Part shown: piece by piece, positions 25,005-37,000 of the stretch | Layout of the letters: each line of letters begins with the position of its first letter | Numbering within the stretch: position 1 is the stretch's first letter | From: an uncultured Pseudomonadales bacterium | GTDB lineage: Bacteria; Pseudomonadota; Gammaproteobacteria; Pseudomonadales; Azotimanducaceae | Assembly: GCA_943787425.1 (NCBI GenBank) | Contig: CALSMJ010000005.1 | Coordinates: 62,001-126,000, forward strand | DNA length: 64,000 nt | Reading direction: 5' to 3' | The notes under the pieces: generated by a model | The model's input: only the letters and a program-made list of their open reading frames with translations | Databases searched by the model: none | What the model was told of the DNA's origin: nothing | Program-made: the position numbers and the translations under genes

Positions 25005-26228
25005 CTAGCCACCAAAGTCATCTAAGAAGATATTGCCTCGCTCGACCCCTAAATCATCCAGCAAGTTGAGTACCGCCTGGTTCATCATCGGCGGGCCACA
25101 CATATAGTATTCACAGTCTTCTGGCGCGGCATGGTCCTTAAGATATTCTTCAAACAGGACATTATGAATGAATCCTGTGTAGCCGTCCCAGTCTTCGAGG
25201 TTTTGATCAGACAACGCAATGTGCCATGTAAAATTCTCGTGCTCCGCCGCCAATCGATCAAACTCTTCGACATAAAACAGCTCGCGCTGATTTCGTCCGC
25301 CATACCAAAAGGTAATCTTTCGGTTAGTGTTTAACCGCAGCAGCTGATCGAAGATGTGCGCGCGCATTGGCGCCATCCCGGCACCACCACCAACAAACAC
25401 CATCTCGGCATCGGTCTCTTTCGCGAAAAACTCACCGTAAGGCCCAAATATGGTGACGGTTTCTCCTGGTTTTTTAGTAAACAAATAGCTGGACATCCGG
25501 CCTGGCGGAAAATCGGTTCCCGGTGGCGGCGAGGCCACTCGAATGTTGAACTTCATAATGCCCTTTTCTTCGGGATAGTTCGCCATGGAATAGGCTCGAA
25601 TCGTCGGCTCATCGGCTTCTGCAACATGGTCGAACACGCCAAACTTTTGCCAATCGCCCTGATATTCTTCTTCGATGATCATATCTTTGTAGGCTATTTT
25701 GTACGGCGGGATTTCAAACTGAACATAGCCCCCGGCTCGAAAATCGACGGCTTCCCCTTCCGGCAGTTTCAAAACCAACTCTTTAATGAAGGTCGCGACG
25801 TTATGGTTTGACACCACCTCACACTCCCAGCGCTTGACGCCAAAGAATTCCGCCGGAACCTCGATTTTCATGTCTTGCTTCACCGCTGTTTGACAGCTCA
25901 AGCGCCACCCCTGCTTGGCTTCACCGCGCGTAAAGTGCCCTGCTTCCGTTGACAGCATGGCGCCGCCACCTTCAACCACCCGACAGCGACACTGACCACA
26001 GGTCCCACCACCGCCACAGGCCGAGGACAAAAAGATCCCTGCATCAGCGAGCGTGTTGAGGAGCTTACCCCCAGAATTCGTGGACAAGGTTCTATCCGGA
26101 TCATCATTAATTAAGATGCTCACAGCTCCGGTTGAAACAAGTTGCTTTCTCGCCAACAAAATCACGGTCACCAACGCCATGATAATTGTGGTGAACATGC
26201 CGACCCCAAGAATTATTTCCGTATTCAT
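25005..26228 (-). CDS. nqrF: Na+-NQR subunit F, NADH dehydrogenase
   Basis: A 407-residue NqrF, the subunit that oxidises NADH. One TM (about 3-23) anchors it, then a ferredoxin domain with cysteines in [10 protein letters not shown] and L-S-C, binding [2Fe-2S]. FAD is held by R-A-Y-S-M-A-N-Y and NADH by the G-G-G-A-G-M-A-P-M segment; the C-terminus D-D-F-G-G is the family end. I start at the ATG at 26228, which aligns with Vibrio NqrF; a TTG three codons earlier is nearer to a ribosome site. It is last in its operon. Confidence 0.95.
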   Translation of the reverse strand: MNTEIILGVGMFTTIIMALVTVILLARKQLVSTGAVSILINDDPDRTLSTNSGGKLLNTLADAGIFLSSACGGGGTCGQCRCRVVEGGGAMLSTEAGHFTRGEAKQGWRLSCQTAVKQDMKIEVPAEFFGVKRWECEVVSNHNVATFIKELVLKLPEGEAVDFRAGGYVQFEIPPYKIAYKDMIIEEEYQGDWQKFGVFDHVAEADEPTIRAYSMANYPEEKGIMKFNIRVASPPPGTDFPPGRMSSYLFTKKPGETVTIFGPYGEFFAKETDAEMVFVGGGAGMAPMRAHIFDQLLRLNTNRKITFWYGGRNQRELFYVEEFDRLAAEHENFTWHIALSDQNLEDWDGYTGFIHNVLFEEYLKDHAAPEDCEYYMCGPPMMNQAVLNLLDDLGVERGNIFLDDFGG

Positions 26229-26249
26229 AAACTGCAATACACCCTTTCT

Positions 26250-26858
26250 TTACAAGGAAATTCCGCCAAACGACATAAAGCCGAGCGACATTAAACCTAC
26301 CGTAATAAACGTGATCCCAAGACCCCGCAGGCCCTCCGGAACGTCGCTATACTTCATCTTTTCCCGAATGCCCGCCAACACCACAATCGCGATTGCCCAG
26401 CCCACACCCGATCCCACACCGTACACCACACTCTCCGAGAAGTTGTACGAACGATTGACCATAAACAGACTACCGCCGAGGATGGCGCAGTTCACGGTAA
26501 TCAGCGGCAAAAACACCCCTAAGGAGTTGTAAAGCGCCGGCACGTACTTATCGAGGAACATCTCAAGGATTTGTACCATCGCAGCGATCACACCGATATA
26601 ACTGAGATAGCCCAAAAAGCTCAGGTCGACTTCCGGGAACCCCGCCCAAGCCAAAGCGCCATCGGCAAGCAGAAACTGATAGATGAGATTGTTAACGGGT
26701 ACCGTAATGGTTTGCACCACTATCACCGCAATCCCGAGGCCTAACGACGTTTCGATCTTTTTGGAGATTGCAATAAAAGTACACATCCCCAAAAAGAACA
26801 CCAAGGCCATATTCTCAATGAAGATCGCCCGGACGAATAAACTTAAATAATATTCCAT
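26250..26858 (-). CDS. nqrE: Na+-NQR subunit E
   Basis: A 202-residue integral membrane protein with six TMs: [24 protein letters not shown] and [13 protein letters not shown] carry conserved Cys (FLGMCTF) and the paired helices of the NqrD/NqrE fold. Together with NqrD it holds an iron centre in the membrane. It follows nqrD by 11 bp and precedes nqrF by about 20 bp. Confidence 0.95.
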   Translation of the reverse strand: MEYYLSLFVRAIFIENMALVFFLGMCTFIAISKKIETSLGLGIAVIVVQTITVPVNNLIYQFLLADGALAWAGFPEVDLSFLGYLSYIGVIAAMVQILEMFLDKYVPALYNSLGVFLPLITVNCAILGGSLFMVNRSYNFSESVVYGVGSGVGWAIAIVVLAGIREKMKYSDVPEGLRGLGITFITVGLMSLGFMSFGGISL

Positions 26859-26869
26859 ATCCCAGGCCC

Positions 26870-27529
26870 CTAGCTGTGTGACATCGCGGTGTGCGGACCG
26901 ATCTTAAATTCCGGCGCTTCCACCTGCTCTTTGCGCCAAACCCGTAGCGCCCAGATCAGCAAACCAATGATAAAAAAGGCACTCGGGGGCAATAGCATCA
27001 TTCCCATCGGCGTGTACCAGCCGCCTTGCGTGACCAGCGGTAAAATTTCAATGCCAAACATGCTACCCGAACCGAACAACTCTCGAATGGCTGCTACACT
27101 CATCAACACCACGCTATAGCCTAGGCCATTGCCAACCCCGTCTAAGAAACTCAGGCCCGGTGGATTCTGCATGGCAAAGGCTTCGGCCCGCCCCATGACA
27201 ATACAGTTCGTGATAATCAGCCCAACAAATACCGTCAGCTGCTTCGAGATGTCGTAAGCAACAGCGCCCAGAACTTGATCCACGACAATGACGAGCGAGG
27301 CAATAATTGTCATCTGCACGATAATCCGGATGCTTGACGGAATCCGATTGCGAATCATCGAGATAAACAGATTGGAAAATGCCGTAACCAAGGTCAGTGC
27401 AATACACATAACGATCGCAACGCTCATCTTGGTCGTCACCGCTAGCGCCGAACAAATACCTAACATCTGGAGACCGATCGGATTATTGTTGAAGATGGGC
27501 CCAAATAGAATTTCTTTTACATTTGACAT
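26870..27529 (-). CDS. nqrD: Na+-NQR subunit D
   Basis: A 219-residue membrane subunit paralogous to NqrE, with six TMs. [18 protein letters not shown] contains the conserved Cys of the first half; [14 protein letters not shown] that of the second. It forms the Cys-ligated iron site with NqrE. It lies 22 bp after nqrC and 11 bp before nqrE. Confidence 0.95.
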   Translation of the reverse strand: MSNVKEILFGPIFNNNPIGLQMLGICSALAVTTKMSVAIVMCIALTLVTAFSNLFISMIRNRIPSSIRIIVQMTIIASLVIVVDQVLGAVAYDISKQLTVFVGLIITNCIVMGRAEAFAMQNPPGLSFLDGVGNGLGYSVVLMSVAAIRELFGSGSMFGIEILPLVTQGGWYTPMGMMLLPPSAFFIIGLLIWALRVWRKEQVEAPEFKIGPHTAMSHS

Positions 27530-27551
27530 ACTGAGTTCCGTTCGTCAGATC

Positions 27552-28379
27552 TTAACCGTTAAAGTTTTTAAGGATTGGGCCGTAACCTTCATCACCCAAC
27601 CAATACCCAATCATATTCTCAACGCCTCGACTCGTTAGCGTTGCGCCACTCAGACCGTCGATCTGATAATCTGCTTCAGCGCTGCTTGGGTCGACACTGC
27701 CCTTCAAGACGCGCATGGCGACCTGACCCTGATCATCATAGATTCTCTTGCCCTGCCACTTAGCCTTCCAAGTTGGGTTATCGACTTCACCGCCCAGCCC
27801 GGCGGTTTCTGAGTGCTCGTAAAAGGTGATGCCCGACACCGTGTTGCCATCGCCTTCAAGCGCGATAAAGCCATACAAGGTCGACCAAAGACCATAGCCG
27901 TGGACCGGCAAGATAATTCGGTCGATTCCAACCTCGGATCGCAGCAAATAAATCAGCGCATAGTGCTCGCGACGATTAATGGAGGCCAAATCCTCAGCGT
28001 CCGTTAGGGCAACCGATAAACTAGGATCTTTTGCCGCTTTTCGCTGATCGTACTCGCTAAAGTTCAGCTTATTGTCCGCAGCGACGACCGCTGCTTCTTC
28101 CGCTGTGAGCAGCCTCTTGGTCCGCAAATCCACGACCCGCTGCTCGAACTGCTCGAACAAGGTATTGATTTCACTCATCTGCGTTACATTTTCTTGAAAC
28201 AAGCCCGCAGCAATCAGAACGTTTTTACTCTTGTCGAGCGCCTTGTTTTCAACCCGACGTTCTTTTAAAGCCACGGCTGAACCCGCAACGACCACTGCGC
28301 AGAACAAGCACACCCCAAGGGCAATGACGATCACATTTTGGATAGAGTCTTTATTGCTAGACGTATTTTCTTCAGACAC
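27552..28379 (-). CDS. nqrC: Na+-NQR subunit C, covalent-FMN protein
   Basis: A 275-residue NqrC with one N-terminal TM and a periplasmic domain. The flavinylation motif is [10 protein letters not shown], with Thr247 as the FMN attachment site for ApbE. The start is taken as a GTG at 28379: it has AAGGAG 8 nt upstream and overlaps the nqrB stop by 8 bp, whereas the ATG seven codons earlier lies inside nqrB without a ribosome site. The glycine-rich S-E-T-A-G-L-G-G-E motif is present. Confidence 0.93.
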   Translation of the reverse strand: MSEENTSSNKDSIQNVIVIALGVCLFCAVVVAGSAVALKERRVENKALDKSKNVLIAAGLFQENVTQMSEINTLFEQFEQRVVDLRTKRLLTAEEAAVVAADNKLNFSEYDQRKAAKDPSLSVALTDAEDLASINRREHYALIYLLRSEVGIDRIILPVHGYGLWSTLYGFIALEGDGNTVSGITFYEHSETAGLGGEVDNPTWKAKWQGKRIYDDQGQVAMRVLKGSVDPSSAEADYQIDGLSGATLTSRGVENMIGYWLGDEGYGPILKNFNG

Positions 28380-29574
28380 GCGCAAGTCTCCTTCTAACAT
28401 TGGCCCTCACGACCGACCAATCGAACAAGGGGGCGAACAGGTTGGCAAACAGGATCGCCAGCATCATCCCTTCTGGAAACGCCGGGTTGACGACGCGGAT
28501 TAGAACGCACATCACTCCAATCAAAGCGCCATACCACCAACGGCCCGTATCGGTCATCGCTGCTGAGACGGGGTCCGTCGCCATATAAACCATACCGAAG
28601 GCAAAGCCGCCCAACACCAAATGCCAGTGCCAAGGCAGTGCGAACATCGGATTGGTGTCAGACCCAATCCAGTTAAAGAACAAAGATGTCGCGATCATGC
28701 CAAGGAGTACGCCGGCCATAATGCGCCAAGAAGCCACCCGCGTCGTGAGCAAAACGGCGCCACCGATAAAGATGGCAAGGGTTGAAACTTCACCCACCGA
28801 TCCTTGAATATTACCCAAGAAGGCATCCCACCAAGTCATGCCGGAGGCCATGACCCCTTCTAACCCGCCTGCGGCAGCCAAACTCAGCGCCGTGGCGCCG
28901 CTGTAACCATCCACAGCAGTCCAAACGGCATCCCCAGAGATTTGAGCGGGATAAGCAAAATACAAAAAGGCGCGACCCGTGAGCGCCGGGTTCAAGAAGT
29001 TCTTACCAGTGCCGCCGAAAATCTCTTTACCGACGACCACACCGAAGGAAATACCGATCGCAACTTGCCACAAAGGAATGGTTGCTGGCAGCGTCAGACT
29101 GAACAGGATACTGGTGACAAAAAAGCCTTCGTTAACTTCATGTCCTCGCTTGACGGCAAACAAGACTTCCCACAAACCGCCGACCACAAACGTGACCGCA
29201 TAGATCGGCACATAAAACACCGCGCCATAGACGAAACAGTCCCACACGCTGTTCGGATCATAACCTGCCATCAGCGAAATAATCATTCCGCGCCAACCTT
29301 CAAGGGCTGGAATTCCCAGGTCTTGCATGGCAACCGTTGCGTTATGCCCAACCATATACATACCGACCAGCATCGGGAAAAAAGCACACCACCAAACGGT
29401 GGTCATCACGCGTTTCATGTCGACCGCATCCCGAACATGGGATTGGCCAACGGTGGTTTTACCTGGGGTGTAAAAAATGGTGTCGACCATTTCGTAAATT
29501 GCATAGTACTTTTCGTACTTTCCACCCTTGTGGAAGTTTGGCTCCAGGCCATCCATAAACGTTCTTAGCGACAT
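28372..29574 (-). CDS. nqrB: Na+-NQR subunit B, covalent-FMN membrane protein
   Basis: A 400-residue polytopic subunit that binds FMN covalently and riboflavin, and is thought to carry the sodium path. The flavinylation motif GYSGATALS gives Thr228 as FMN site. Other conserved stretches are [17 protein letters not shown] and Y-M-A-T-D-P-V-S-A. It follows nqrA after 64 bp and overlaps the nqrC start. Confidence 0.95.
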   Translation of the reverse strand: MSLRTFMDGLEPNFHKGGKYEKYYAIYEMVDTIFYTPGKTTVGQSHVRDAVDMKRVMTTVWWCAFFPMLVGMYMVGHNATVAMQDLGIPALEGWRGMIISLMAGYDPNSVWDCFVYGAVFYVPIYAVTFVVGGLWEVLFAVKRGHEVNEGFFVTSILFSLTLPATIPLWQVAIGISFGVVVGKEIFGGTGKNFLNPALTGRAFLYFAYPAQISGDAVWTAVDGYSGATALSLAAAGGLEGVMASGMTWWDAFLGNIQGSVGEVSTLAIFIGGAVLLTTRVASWRIMAGVLLGMIATSLFFNWIGSDTNPMFALPWHWHLVLGGFAFGMVYMATDPVSAAMTDTGRWWYGALIGVMCVLIRVVNPAFPEGMMLAILFANLFAPLFDWSVVRANVRRRLARV

Positions 29575-29638
29575 ACCAGCGTCCTATCCTTAAATGTGTG
29601 CCCCGCAGGACTTGCGCGCCTTGCAATGAATCGCGCGC

Positions 29639-30982
29639 TTACCCGTCGGCTTCCAATTTGGTCAGCATCCTTCTGAGATACGGACCGTATTCATATTTGC
29701 CGGGACAGGCGAATGTGAACAAGGCCAAGTCTTCCTCATCCAGCTCAAGACAGCCCAACTCAATGCTGCTCTCCACATCATCCACCAACAAGGCCCTTAA
29801 AAGTTGTGTTGGCAAGATATCGAGCGCCGCTAAACGCTCAAACGAACCCAGCGGAATCATTGAGCGTTCACTCCCGCCCGTGCTGGTGGTGAGATCAAAC
29901 TCTTTCTTGCCAACCAACCACGCGGTGAACAACCGCGTGATCGAAAACTTATCGCTTCCTGGCGCAACGAACCCAAGCAGCTCACGTTCAGTGCCCTCAG
30001 ACAAAACGGCGACTTGCAGATGAAATCGGCCAATAAACGCTTCAGCGCCTTTAGCAGTGCGGCCATCTAATACCGAGCCGCTAATCACGCGGTGGTTTCC
30101 GGGTTTGAGTGCGCCTTCGGTCAAATCCTGAAGTGCCGCACCGCGCACAGTTTTCACCAATTGCGGCTTAAGCACGGCTGGTCCTGCTAAAGAAATCACT
30201 CGCTGGGCGTAGACTTCTCCCGTCAAGAACAGGTGTCCTATGGCAATAACATCTTGATAATGCAAGTGCCAAACCGTTTTTTGAGCATGAACCGGCTCTA
30301 AATAATGGATATGGGTCCCCACCAGACCGGCCGGATGAAGGCCTTCAAATCGCTCAACACGAATTCCAGCGCCGACAATGCTTGGCGCCGGCGCTTCGCC
30401 ATCAAGACAAACAAACGTGGTCCCTTCCGTGAGTCGAGCAACGACTTCAAGGCCAGCATTAAAAGCTGCTGAGTCAGCCGCAATCACCAGATTCGCATTG
30501 GGCGCGTGAGGCCGGCTGTCCATGGCTGTCACAAATATCGCTTGCGGGACCGTATTGGGTGCAGGTACTTTATTGAATGGCCGCGTTCGCAGTGCCGTCC
30601 ACTCTCCCGACGCGACCAACTGTTCAACGACAACACTTCGCGCCAAACTGGGCAAATCCGTTGCTGCATGCTGAGCAAACTGCACGGGCGGTGCATCGCT
30701 CACCGCAATCACCAACGATTCAAAAACGCGCTTCGCACCGCGATTAATGGCGACAACTTTGCCTGATGCAGGCGCCGTATATTGAACTTGCTCGTTTTTC
30801 TTATCGGTAAAGAGCACTTGGCCTTTCTGAACCTGATCGCCTTCCGCGACCTGCAAGGTTGGCTTCAATCCGTGGAAATCCGCACCGAGAATGGCAACGT
30901 TGCTCGGTTGGTACTCTTGCGCGATCGTCTGCTGAGGGACACCACTGATGGGCAGGTTGAGCCCTTTTTTAATTTTGATCAT
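29639..30982 (-). CDS. nqrA: Na+-NQR subunit A
   Basis: A 447-residue soluble subunit that starts MIKIKKGLNLPISG, the standard NqrA opening. S-V-A-I-L-G-A-D-F-H-G and D-K-K-N-E-Q-V-Q-Y-T-A-P-A-S-G-K-V are family marks. The ATG at 30982 has AGGA 5 nt upstream; the longer frame above it lacks support. It is first in its operon, and the roughly 450 bp upstream probably contains the promoter. Ubiquinone reduction is usually placed at the A/B interface. Confidence 0.95.
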   Translation of the reverse strand: MIKIKKGLNLPISGVPQQTIAQEYQPSNVAILGADFHGLKPTLQVAEGDQVQKGQVLFTDKKNEQVQYTAPASGKVVAINRGAKRVFESLVIAVSDAPPVQFAQHAATDLPSLARSVVVEQLVASGEWTALRTRPFNKVPAPNTVPQAIFVTAMDSRPHAPNANLVIAADSAAFNAGLEVVARLTEGTTFVCLDGEAPAPSIVGAGIRVERFEGLHPAGLVGTHIHYLEPVHAQKTVWHLHYQDVIAIGHLFLTGEVYAQRVISLAGPAVLKPQLVKTVRGAALQDLTEGALKPGNHRVISGSVLDGRTAKGAEAFIGRFHLQVAVLSEGTERELLGFVAPGSDKFSITRLFTAWLVGKKEFDLTTSTGGSERSMIPLGSFERLAALDILPTQLLRALLVDDVESSIELGCLELDEEDLALFTFACPGKYEYGPYLRRMLTKLEADG

Positions 30983-31429
30983 GTCCTTCCTATCAGAACC
31001 GTTGCAATCAAACTGAGACTGGGCCATTGCGCCGCTGCGTCTACCAGCAGCACCTACTCATTGCCAAGTCTCCGCCGCGTTCTTCAACTCATCTGTAATT
31101 TAAGGATGTGACAAGCGAAGTCGCCATTCTGGCGCCCGCAATTATAGAGACTAGGATCTGATTAATCCACCTCGGAATCAGTGCTTTGAAGGCCTGATAC
31201 ATTATTCCTGCAATCACAGCGGTTCACGCTGCCGCCGAACGCCTATCTCAACGCTTAAACCCTTCAGCCAAGGGTTAGCACCTACTGAAATGTTTCGGCC
31301 AAATCAGACTCAACGCTGGGTCGCCTTGCGCCCGCGGCTCGGCCAAGTGCCGCGATTCATTTTCGGTTCAGGGGCTTTAAGACATCCTACCTAGGACTGA
31401 TCTTTTCAGCCGTCGCGACAGGCTGCGGC
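30983..31429. other. 447-bp spacer upstream of nqrA, probable operon promoter region
   Basis: No gene could be supported here. A small hairpin, AACCCTT with AAGGGTT around a 5-nt loop, lies at 31258-31276. The probable promoter of nqrA must be in this stretch or in the short leader, but I could not pick a convincing -35/-10 pair by eye. Confidence 0.55.
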
Positions 31430-32026
31430 CTAGCCCTGCGCGGGGCGGATCATTGGGGTCATTAAGGGTGACTTTCCCACTTGGATCTCGCCAACACGCT
31501 CGAAACCAAAACGCTCATACAAACTAATATTGCGCGGGTTCGAGCTTTCGAGGTAACAGGGCGTGCCATCCGCGTCGCAGCGTGCCAGCGCATGCTTCAT
31601 CAAGGCTGCGCCGACCCCCTGAGCCTGAAAGAACGGATCGACGCCGATCTGCGACAGATACCAATGGTCTTCTGCGGGGTGAAACTGGGCCATCTCGCCC
31701 ATCATTCCGAACAAATCGTCATGCAAGGCCACATCAACCGTCTCAACGATCAAACCGCCAAGCGGTTCCAAGTCGGGGTGCACGCCCGGCGGCACCCATA
31801 AGGCAACGCCCGCAAAACCTGGCGCCAGATAAGCGCTACCGTGATCAAAGGCTTTACCGCCCATGGCATCCGCTACCTGCCGAATGCCGGCCAAGTATTC
31901 CTTGGCACGGGGCCAACAGAAGCGCATCACAGGATCGTTGATAAAAGCAACCTCAAGGGTCGATAGCACCCACTCGCGCTCTTGTGACGTTGCAGCACGG
32001 ACTTCTGGGGGCGATCGCGTGGTCAT
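31430..32026 (-). CDS. GNAT-family N-acetyltransferase
   Basis: A 198-residue acetyltransferase. The acetyl-CoA site is V-D-P-F-F-Q-A-Q-G-V-G-A-A-L-M (Q-x-x-G-x-G/A motif A), followed by Y-L-E-S-S-N-P-R-N-I-S-L-Y-E-R-F-G-F, typical motif B. The W-Y-L-S-Q-I strand precedes. The start at 32026 is chosen because AAGGA lies 7 nt upstream. The acceptor is unknown. It separates gap from nqr; I know of no function link. Confidence 0.85.
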   Translation of the reverse strand: MTTRSPPEVRAATSQEREWVLSTLEVAFINDPVMRFCWPRAKEYLAGIRQVADAMGGKAFDHGSAYLAPGFAGVALWVPPGVHPDLEPLGGLIVETVDVALHDDLFGMMGEMAQFHPAEDHWYLSQIGVDPFFQAQGVGAALMKHALARCDADGTPCYLESSNPRNISLYERFGFERVGEIQVGKSPLMTPMIRPAQG

Positions 32027-32088
32027 ACTTGTATCCTTGACATAGAGGTTTTCATCGAATTTCGGTGACGCCTTAGCATTGCCTATTC

Positions 32089-32165
32089 TGCGGGCCAAGT
32101 GCGCTTGCGGGCCAATCGCGGCAGACGCTCAGGTAAAAGCGATTGATTCAAGCACGATTGATTCA
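32089..32165. repeat. Two small adjacent direct duplications
   Basis: TGCGGGCCAA occurs at 32089-32098 and 32106-32115 (17 bp period). CGATTGATTCA occurs at 32140-32150 and 32155-32165 (15 bp period). Both lie in the spacer between the gap and GNAT genes. Confidence 0.85.
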
Positions 32166-32231
32166 TTGGGCCCTTGTTGCCCAAGCGGTTTCAGGACCAA
32201 CCCAACAAAAGCATCGACCCGCAAGCGTCGG

Positions 32232-33704
32232 TTATTCCGCGCTCGCTGGCTGCGCGGGGATCAAGGGGTAGCGGATACCCGCCATTTTCTGGGCGCAACG
32301 CACGACCTGACAACTGTAACCGAACTCATTGTCATACCAGACATACAACACCATTTGCTGACCATTTACGATGGTCGCGTGGGAGTCGATAATGCCGGCG
32401 TGGCGATTACCCACAAAATCAGAGGAAACCACCTCACTCGACTCGGTATAGTCAATCTGCCGCTGCATCGATGAATTGAGCGAAACCTCCCTTAGATAGT
32501 CGCTCACGTCCTCTCGAGTCGTTTCTGTCTCAACGGTTAAGTTGAGGATGGCCATCGAGACATTCGGTACCGGCACTCGAATAGAATTCCCCGTTAACTT
32601 GCCCGCAAGTTCCGGCAGAAGCTTGCCCACAGAGCTTGTCGCGTTGGATTCGGTCAAGACCATGTTCAGGGGCGCACTGCGGCCTCGTCGCTCCTTTGAA
32701 TGCGTATTATCATGGAGGTTCTGATCATCCGTGTAGGCATGCACAGTTTCCATATGGCCATGTTCGATCGTATATCGGTCATTTATCGCTTTTAACACTG
32801 GGACAATGGCGTTGGTCGTGCAGGATGCGGCGCCAATCAGTGTATCGGTTGCCTCGATTAAATTAGAATTGACGCCCGAGACAATATTTTTAACAGCCCC
32901 CTTCCCGGACGTCGTGAGCAGCACCTTAGCCGTTCCCGGACTGAGCAGATGTTGCGATAAACCCGCTTCATCCCGCCAGACCCCGGTGCTGTCAATAATC
33001 AAAGCATCCTGAATACCATGCTCCGGATAATTAATATTGCTTGGATCAGAGGCATAGATAAACTTGATCGCCATGCCATTGCAAATGAGCACTTGGTTGT
33101 CAGTATCGACTCGAATCGTGCCGGCAAAGGGCCCGTGAATTGAATCTCGGCGTAGCAAACTCGCGCGCTTTTTTAAGTCTTTGATAGGGTCCTTAGGCGG
33201 CCTTAAAACAACCGCTTTCGGAACAAGGTTCTGACCACCGCCTGCTTTCTCAATCAAAAGCCGTGTGACCAATCGGCCAATTCGACCAAAACCGTACACC
33301 ACGACATCCCTCGGCGCGTGGGTGATCTGGGCATCAACCCCCATGATCTCCGCACAGGCTCGTTTCACGTAATCCGAAACAGTCAGGCCTTCCGGGTCAT
33401 TCATGTAAGCCCCAGCCAACTTACCAATATCGATATGCGCGGGGGATAAATCCAAGGTGGCCAGCACGGCAATCATCGGGTGCGTTTCGAACTCAGACAG
33501 CTCGTTCTTTTCGATCTGACGAACTCGACGATGGGCTTTCATCATTTCAATCACAGATTGATTAAACAAGGGCACACCATGGATATAAATGACCACGTTG
33601 CGACGGTAGAGCTGTCCGATCAACGGGATCATGGCTTCCGCCAGCGCTTCGCGTTGTTTCCAATCGGAAAATACTTGGTCGAGTCCGGGTTTGGCCACGG
33701 TCAT
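32232..33704 (-). CDS. gap: Glyceraldehyde-3-phosphate dehydrogenase, long type
   Basis: A 490-residue GAPDH. The catalytic core starts near residue 132: NAD site V-Y-G-F-G-R-I-G-R (138-144), catalytic Cys295 in A-S-C-T-T-N, and H-A-Y-T-D-D-Q further on. Residues 1-130 form an extra N-terminal helical domain of the kind found in the long GAPDH of pseudomonads and other gammaproteobacteria. The phosphate-binding region looks normal, so it is probably active in glycolysis or gluconeogenesis. Neighbour mfd is divergent, which matches Pseudomonas order. Confidence 0.92.
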   Translation of the reverse strand: MTVAKPGLDQVFSDWKQREALAEAMIPLIGQLYRRNVVIYIHGVPLFNQSVIEMMKAHRRVRQIEKNELSEFETHPMIAVLATLDLSPAHIDIGKLAGAYMNDPEGLTVSDYVKRACAEIMGVDAQITHAPRDVVVYGFGRIGRLVTRLLIEKAGGGQNLVPKAVVLRPPKDPIKDLKKRASLLRRDSIHGPFAGTIRVDTDNQVLICNGMAIKFIYASDPSNINYPEHGIQDALIIDSTGVWRDEAGLSQHLLSPGTAKVLLTTSGKGAVKNIVSGVNSNLIEATDTLIGAASCTTNAIVPVLKAINDRYTIEHGHMETVHAYTDDQNLHDNTHSKERRGRSAPLNMVLTESNATSSVGKLLPELAGKLTGNSIRVPVPNVSMAILNLTVETETTREDVSDYLREVSLNSSMQRQIDYTESSEVVSSDFVGNRHAGIIDSHATIVNGQQMVLYVWYDNEFGYSCQVVRCAQKMAGIRYPLIPAQPASAE

Positions 33705-33710
33705 CTCCTA

Positions 33711-33760
33711 AATTTATCTTTGAATCTTATTTTTAAAGCTTATTTTAAGTCTTATTTTTC
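33711..33760. repeat. Degenerate T-rich 12-14 bp tandem repeat
   Basis: Three imperfect copies of a CTTATTTT-containing unit (ATCTTATTTTTAA, AGCTTATTTTAA, GTCTTATTTTTC) lie immediately upstream of the gap start, on the leader side. The rest of the divergent gap/mfd spacer, about 240 bp, shows nothing I can name. Confidence 0.7.
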
Positions 33761-34001
33761 TCAAGCACTGCCGCTCAGAAACGGTTCCGAATTTTGGTAC
33801 AACCTGCGCTAACGCCCTAAAACGCGCCCTTACATTTGGTCTTGCGAATGACCCCTTTCGTCGCTCTGGCGCCATTATAAGGACTCCGCGCTTGGGCGCA
33901 ATCAAACCGCGCTCAGCGAATAAAATTCCTGCGCAAGTAAGCGCAGACCATCGTCTTCGCGTACACTCCCGCTGGCATTCAATTTTAATTACGTCTTCGT
34001 C

Positions 34002-37000
34002 ATGATCGACCCAGTAACCCAATTCCTTGTGCATCTTGATGACATTCCCAAGCAACCGGATGATGTTAGGCGGTGGCATGGCTTGCAGGGGGCAGCCTTT
34101 GCGCTGGCCATTCACGAAACGGCCCTGACTGAAGACCGCTGTATCCTAATTATCGCTGAGCATTCCCAAAGCGCGCAGAGGCTTCAGCAGGAACTGGCCT
34201 TTTTCTCCGGCGGCACCTACCCCATCGACATTTTTCCCGACTACGAGACGCTTATTTACGACGGTTTCTCGCCGCACCAGGATATTTTATCGGATCGCTT
34301 GGCTTTGCTTAGTCGAGCAGCCGTTGATCGCGCCGTGGTCATTGTGCCCGCAGCAACTTTGTTGCTTCGCTTACCGCCTCGGGCTTTTTTACTGGGCCAC
34401 AATTTAAGGCTGCAAACTGGCCAACGGTTAGACCTGACAACCCTCAGACGTCAACTGCACGCCAGCGCCTACCGTGCCGTCGACACGGTGATTGAACACG
34501 GCGAGTTCACGGTCAGGGGCGCTGTCCTTGATCTGTTTCCCATGGGCGCCGAAAATCCGTTTCGCGTTGAGTTATTCGATGATGAAATCGAGTCTATCCG
34601 AACCTTTAATCCAGAAACCCAGCTGTCAACTGGGATCACCGATGCCATTGATACCCTGCCCGCACGAGAGTTTCCCCTGTCTAAAGAGGGCATCCGATTA
34701 TTCCAAGATCAATGGCATGAGCAATTTGGCGGTAACCCGCGAGACTGCCGCATGTACCAAGACGTCGCACAGGGCCAAGCACCTGCCGGTATCGAGTACT
34801 ATCTGCCGCTGTTTTATACCAAAACCGAAACACTCCTAAATTATCTGCCGGCAGATCTTTTGCTGATTACCGAAGCCATTGCGAATCCGATACAAAGCTA
34901 CTGGGAAACCGCAAAATCTCGCTATGAAAGTCTGCGTTATGACCTTGAGCGCCCGATCCTACCGCCTGAGGCTTTGCTCCTGGCCGAAGATGAACTGATG
35001 GGACTTTTAAAGGCCTTCCCTCGTCTTGATCGACTCGAAACATTTCGAAAAGGGGCGCGCACATTCGACACCTTGCCAGCCCCAGAGCTCGGTATTGAAG
35101 ATCGCGCGGTCGATCCCTTTCACAGATTAAGAGCGCACGTTGCAACGCAAGACGTACGAATCCTCATTACTGCCGAAACGCCCGGTAGACGAGAGCTCAT
35201 CGACCAATTGCTGAGAACTGCCGGGCTTACACCAAAACTGGTCAGTTCATGGCTGGATTTTTTAACCACTGATGCGCCCCTGTGTATCAGCACTGCGCCA
35301 ATCGATCGTTCGATGCATTTGCCGGAACACCGCTTGATCCAGATTTCAGAACCACAGCTCTTCGGCGAACGCGTTTTACAAGCGCGGCGCCGGCAGAAAG
35401 AACGCGACCAAGCCGAGGAACTCGTTGTTCGAAGCTTAACCGAGCTGTCCGAAGGCGCCCCAGTTGTGCATTTGGAGCATGGGGTCGGGCGCTATCAAGG
35501 ATTAATCACGCTTGAGATTGATGGTCAAACCAACGAATTCTTAACGCTTTTATATCAAGACGAAGCCAAACTATATGTACCAGTATCCGACTTGCATCTC
35601 ATCTCCCGCTATACCGGCGCCGACAAAGACCTCGCCCCTTGGCATCGATTGGGCAGCGATGTCTGGCAGAAGGCGAAGCGAAAAGCCGCTGAACAAATCC
35701 GTGATGTTGCCGCGGAACTATTAGAACTGTATGCCCGACGCGAGGCCAAACTCGGCTTTGCGTTTCCAATGCCCGACGCCGAGTTTGATCAATTTGTTCG
35801 CGCCTTTCCCTTTGAGGAGACCGCCGACCAGATGAATGCGATTGAGGCGGTTATTGCCGACCTCTGCAACCCGAAGCCGACCGATCGACTGATCTGCGGC
35901 GATGTCGGTTTTGGTAAAACAGAAGTTGCGATGCGTGCAGCGTTTCTGGCAATCCAAGGCGGAAAGCAGGTTGCCATCTTGGTACCCACGACCCTCCTGG
36001 CCGAGCAACACCTGCAATCCTTTCGCGATCGCTTTGCGGACTGGCCGGTCAGCATCGAGAGCATCTCGCGGTTTAAATCCCGCAAGGCGCAAGATCAGGT
36101 GATCGCGGCGCTTGCAAGCGGTCAGGTTGATATCGTTATCGGCACCCACGCCCTGATCCAAGACCAAATTCGCTTTAAAGACTTAGGTTTATTAATCATC
36201 GATGAGGAGCATCGTTTTGGCGTTCGTCAAAAAGAGCGGATCAAAGCCCTGCGCGCCGACGTCGATGTGCTTGCCATGACCGCAACACCCATCCCACGAA
36301 CCTTGAACCTATCGATGACCGGGCTCCGGGATCTTTCGATTATTGCAACGCCCCCAGCTCGGCGTCTATCGATTAAAACGTTCATCAGAGCCCGGGACCT
36401 CGGCGTGATCAAAGAAGCGATTCAACGGGAGCTGTTGCGCGGCGGCCAGGTCTATTACCTTCACAACGAAGTGAAAGACATCGAACGCGTAGCGGATGAA
36501 CTTAAAAGCCTCGTGCCCGCGGCACGGGTCCTTGTCGGTCACGGTCAGATGCGCGAAAAAGAACTCGAGCAGGTGATGTCGGATTTTTATCACCAGCGCG
36601 CGAATATTTTGGTTTGTACCACCATCATTGAGACGGGCATCGACATTCCTAATGCCAATACCATCATCATGGATCGTGCTGACAAATTCGGCCTTGCTCA
36701 AATCCATCAGCTCAGAGGGCGCGTCGGTCGTTCCCATCATCAAGCCTATGCTTATCTCCTGACGCCTGAAAGCGGCTCACTCACCAGTGATGCCGAAAAA
36801 CGTTTAGAGGCAATCACCGCCGCAGAGGACCTCGGCGCAGGCTTTATTCTGGCAACCCATGACATGGAAATTCGCGGCGCTGGTGAGCTTTTGGGTGAAT
36901 CCCAAACGGGCAACATGACTGCCATTGGATTCGGTCTTTATATGGACATGTTAGATCGGGCTGTGACCGCCTTCAAAAGCGGCAAACAAATTAACTTTGA

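Noticed and set aside
31258..31276. Riboswitch or terminator in front of nqrA
   Set aside because: Only a lone 7-bp hairpin is visible, with no U run or conserved motif that I recognise.
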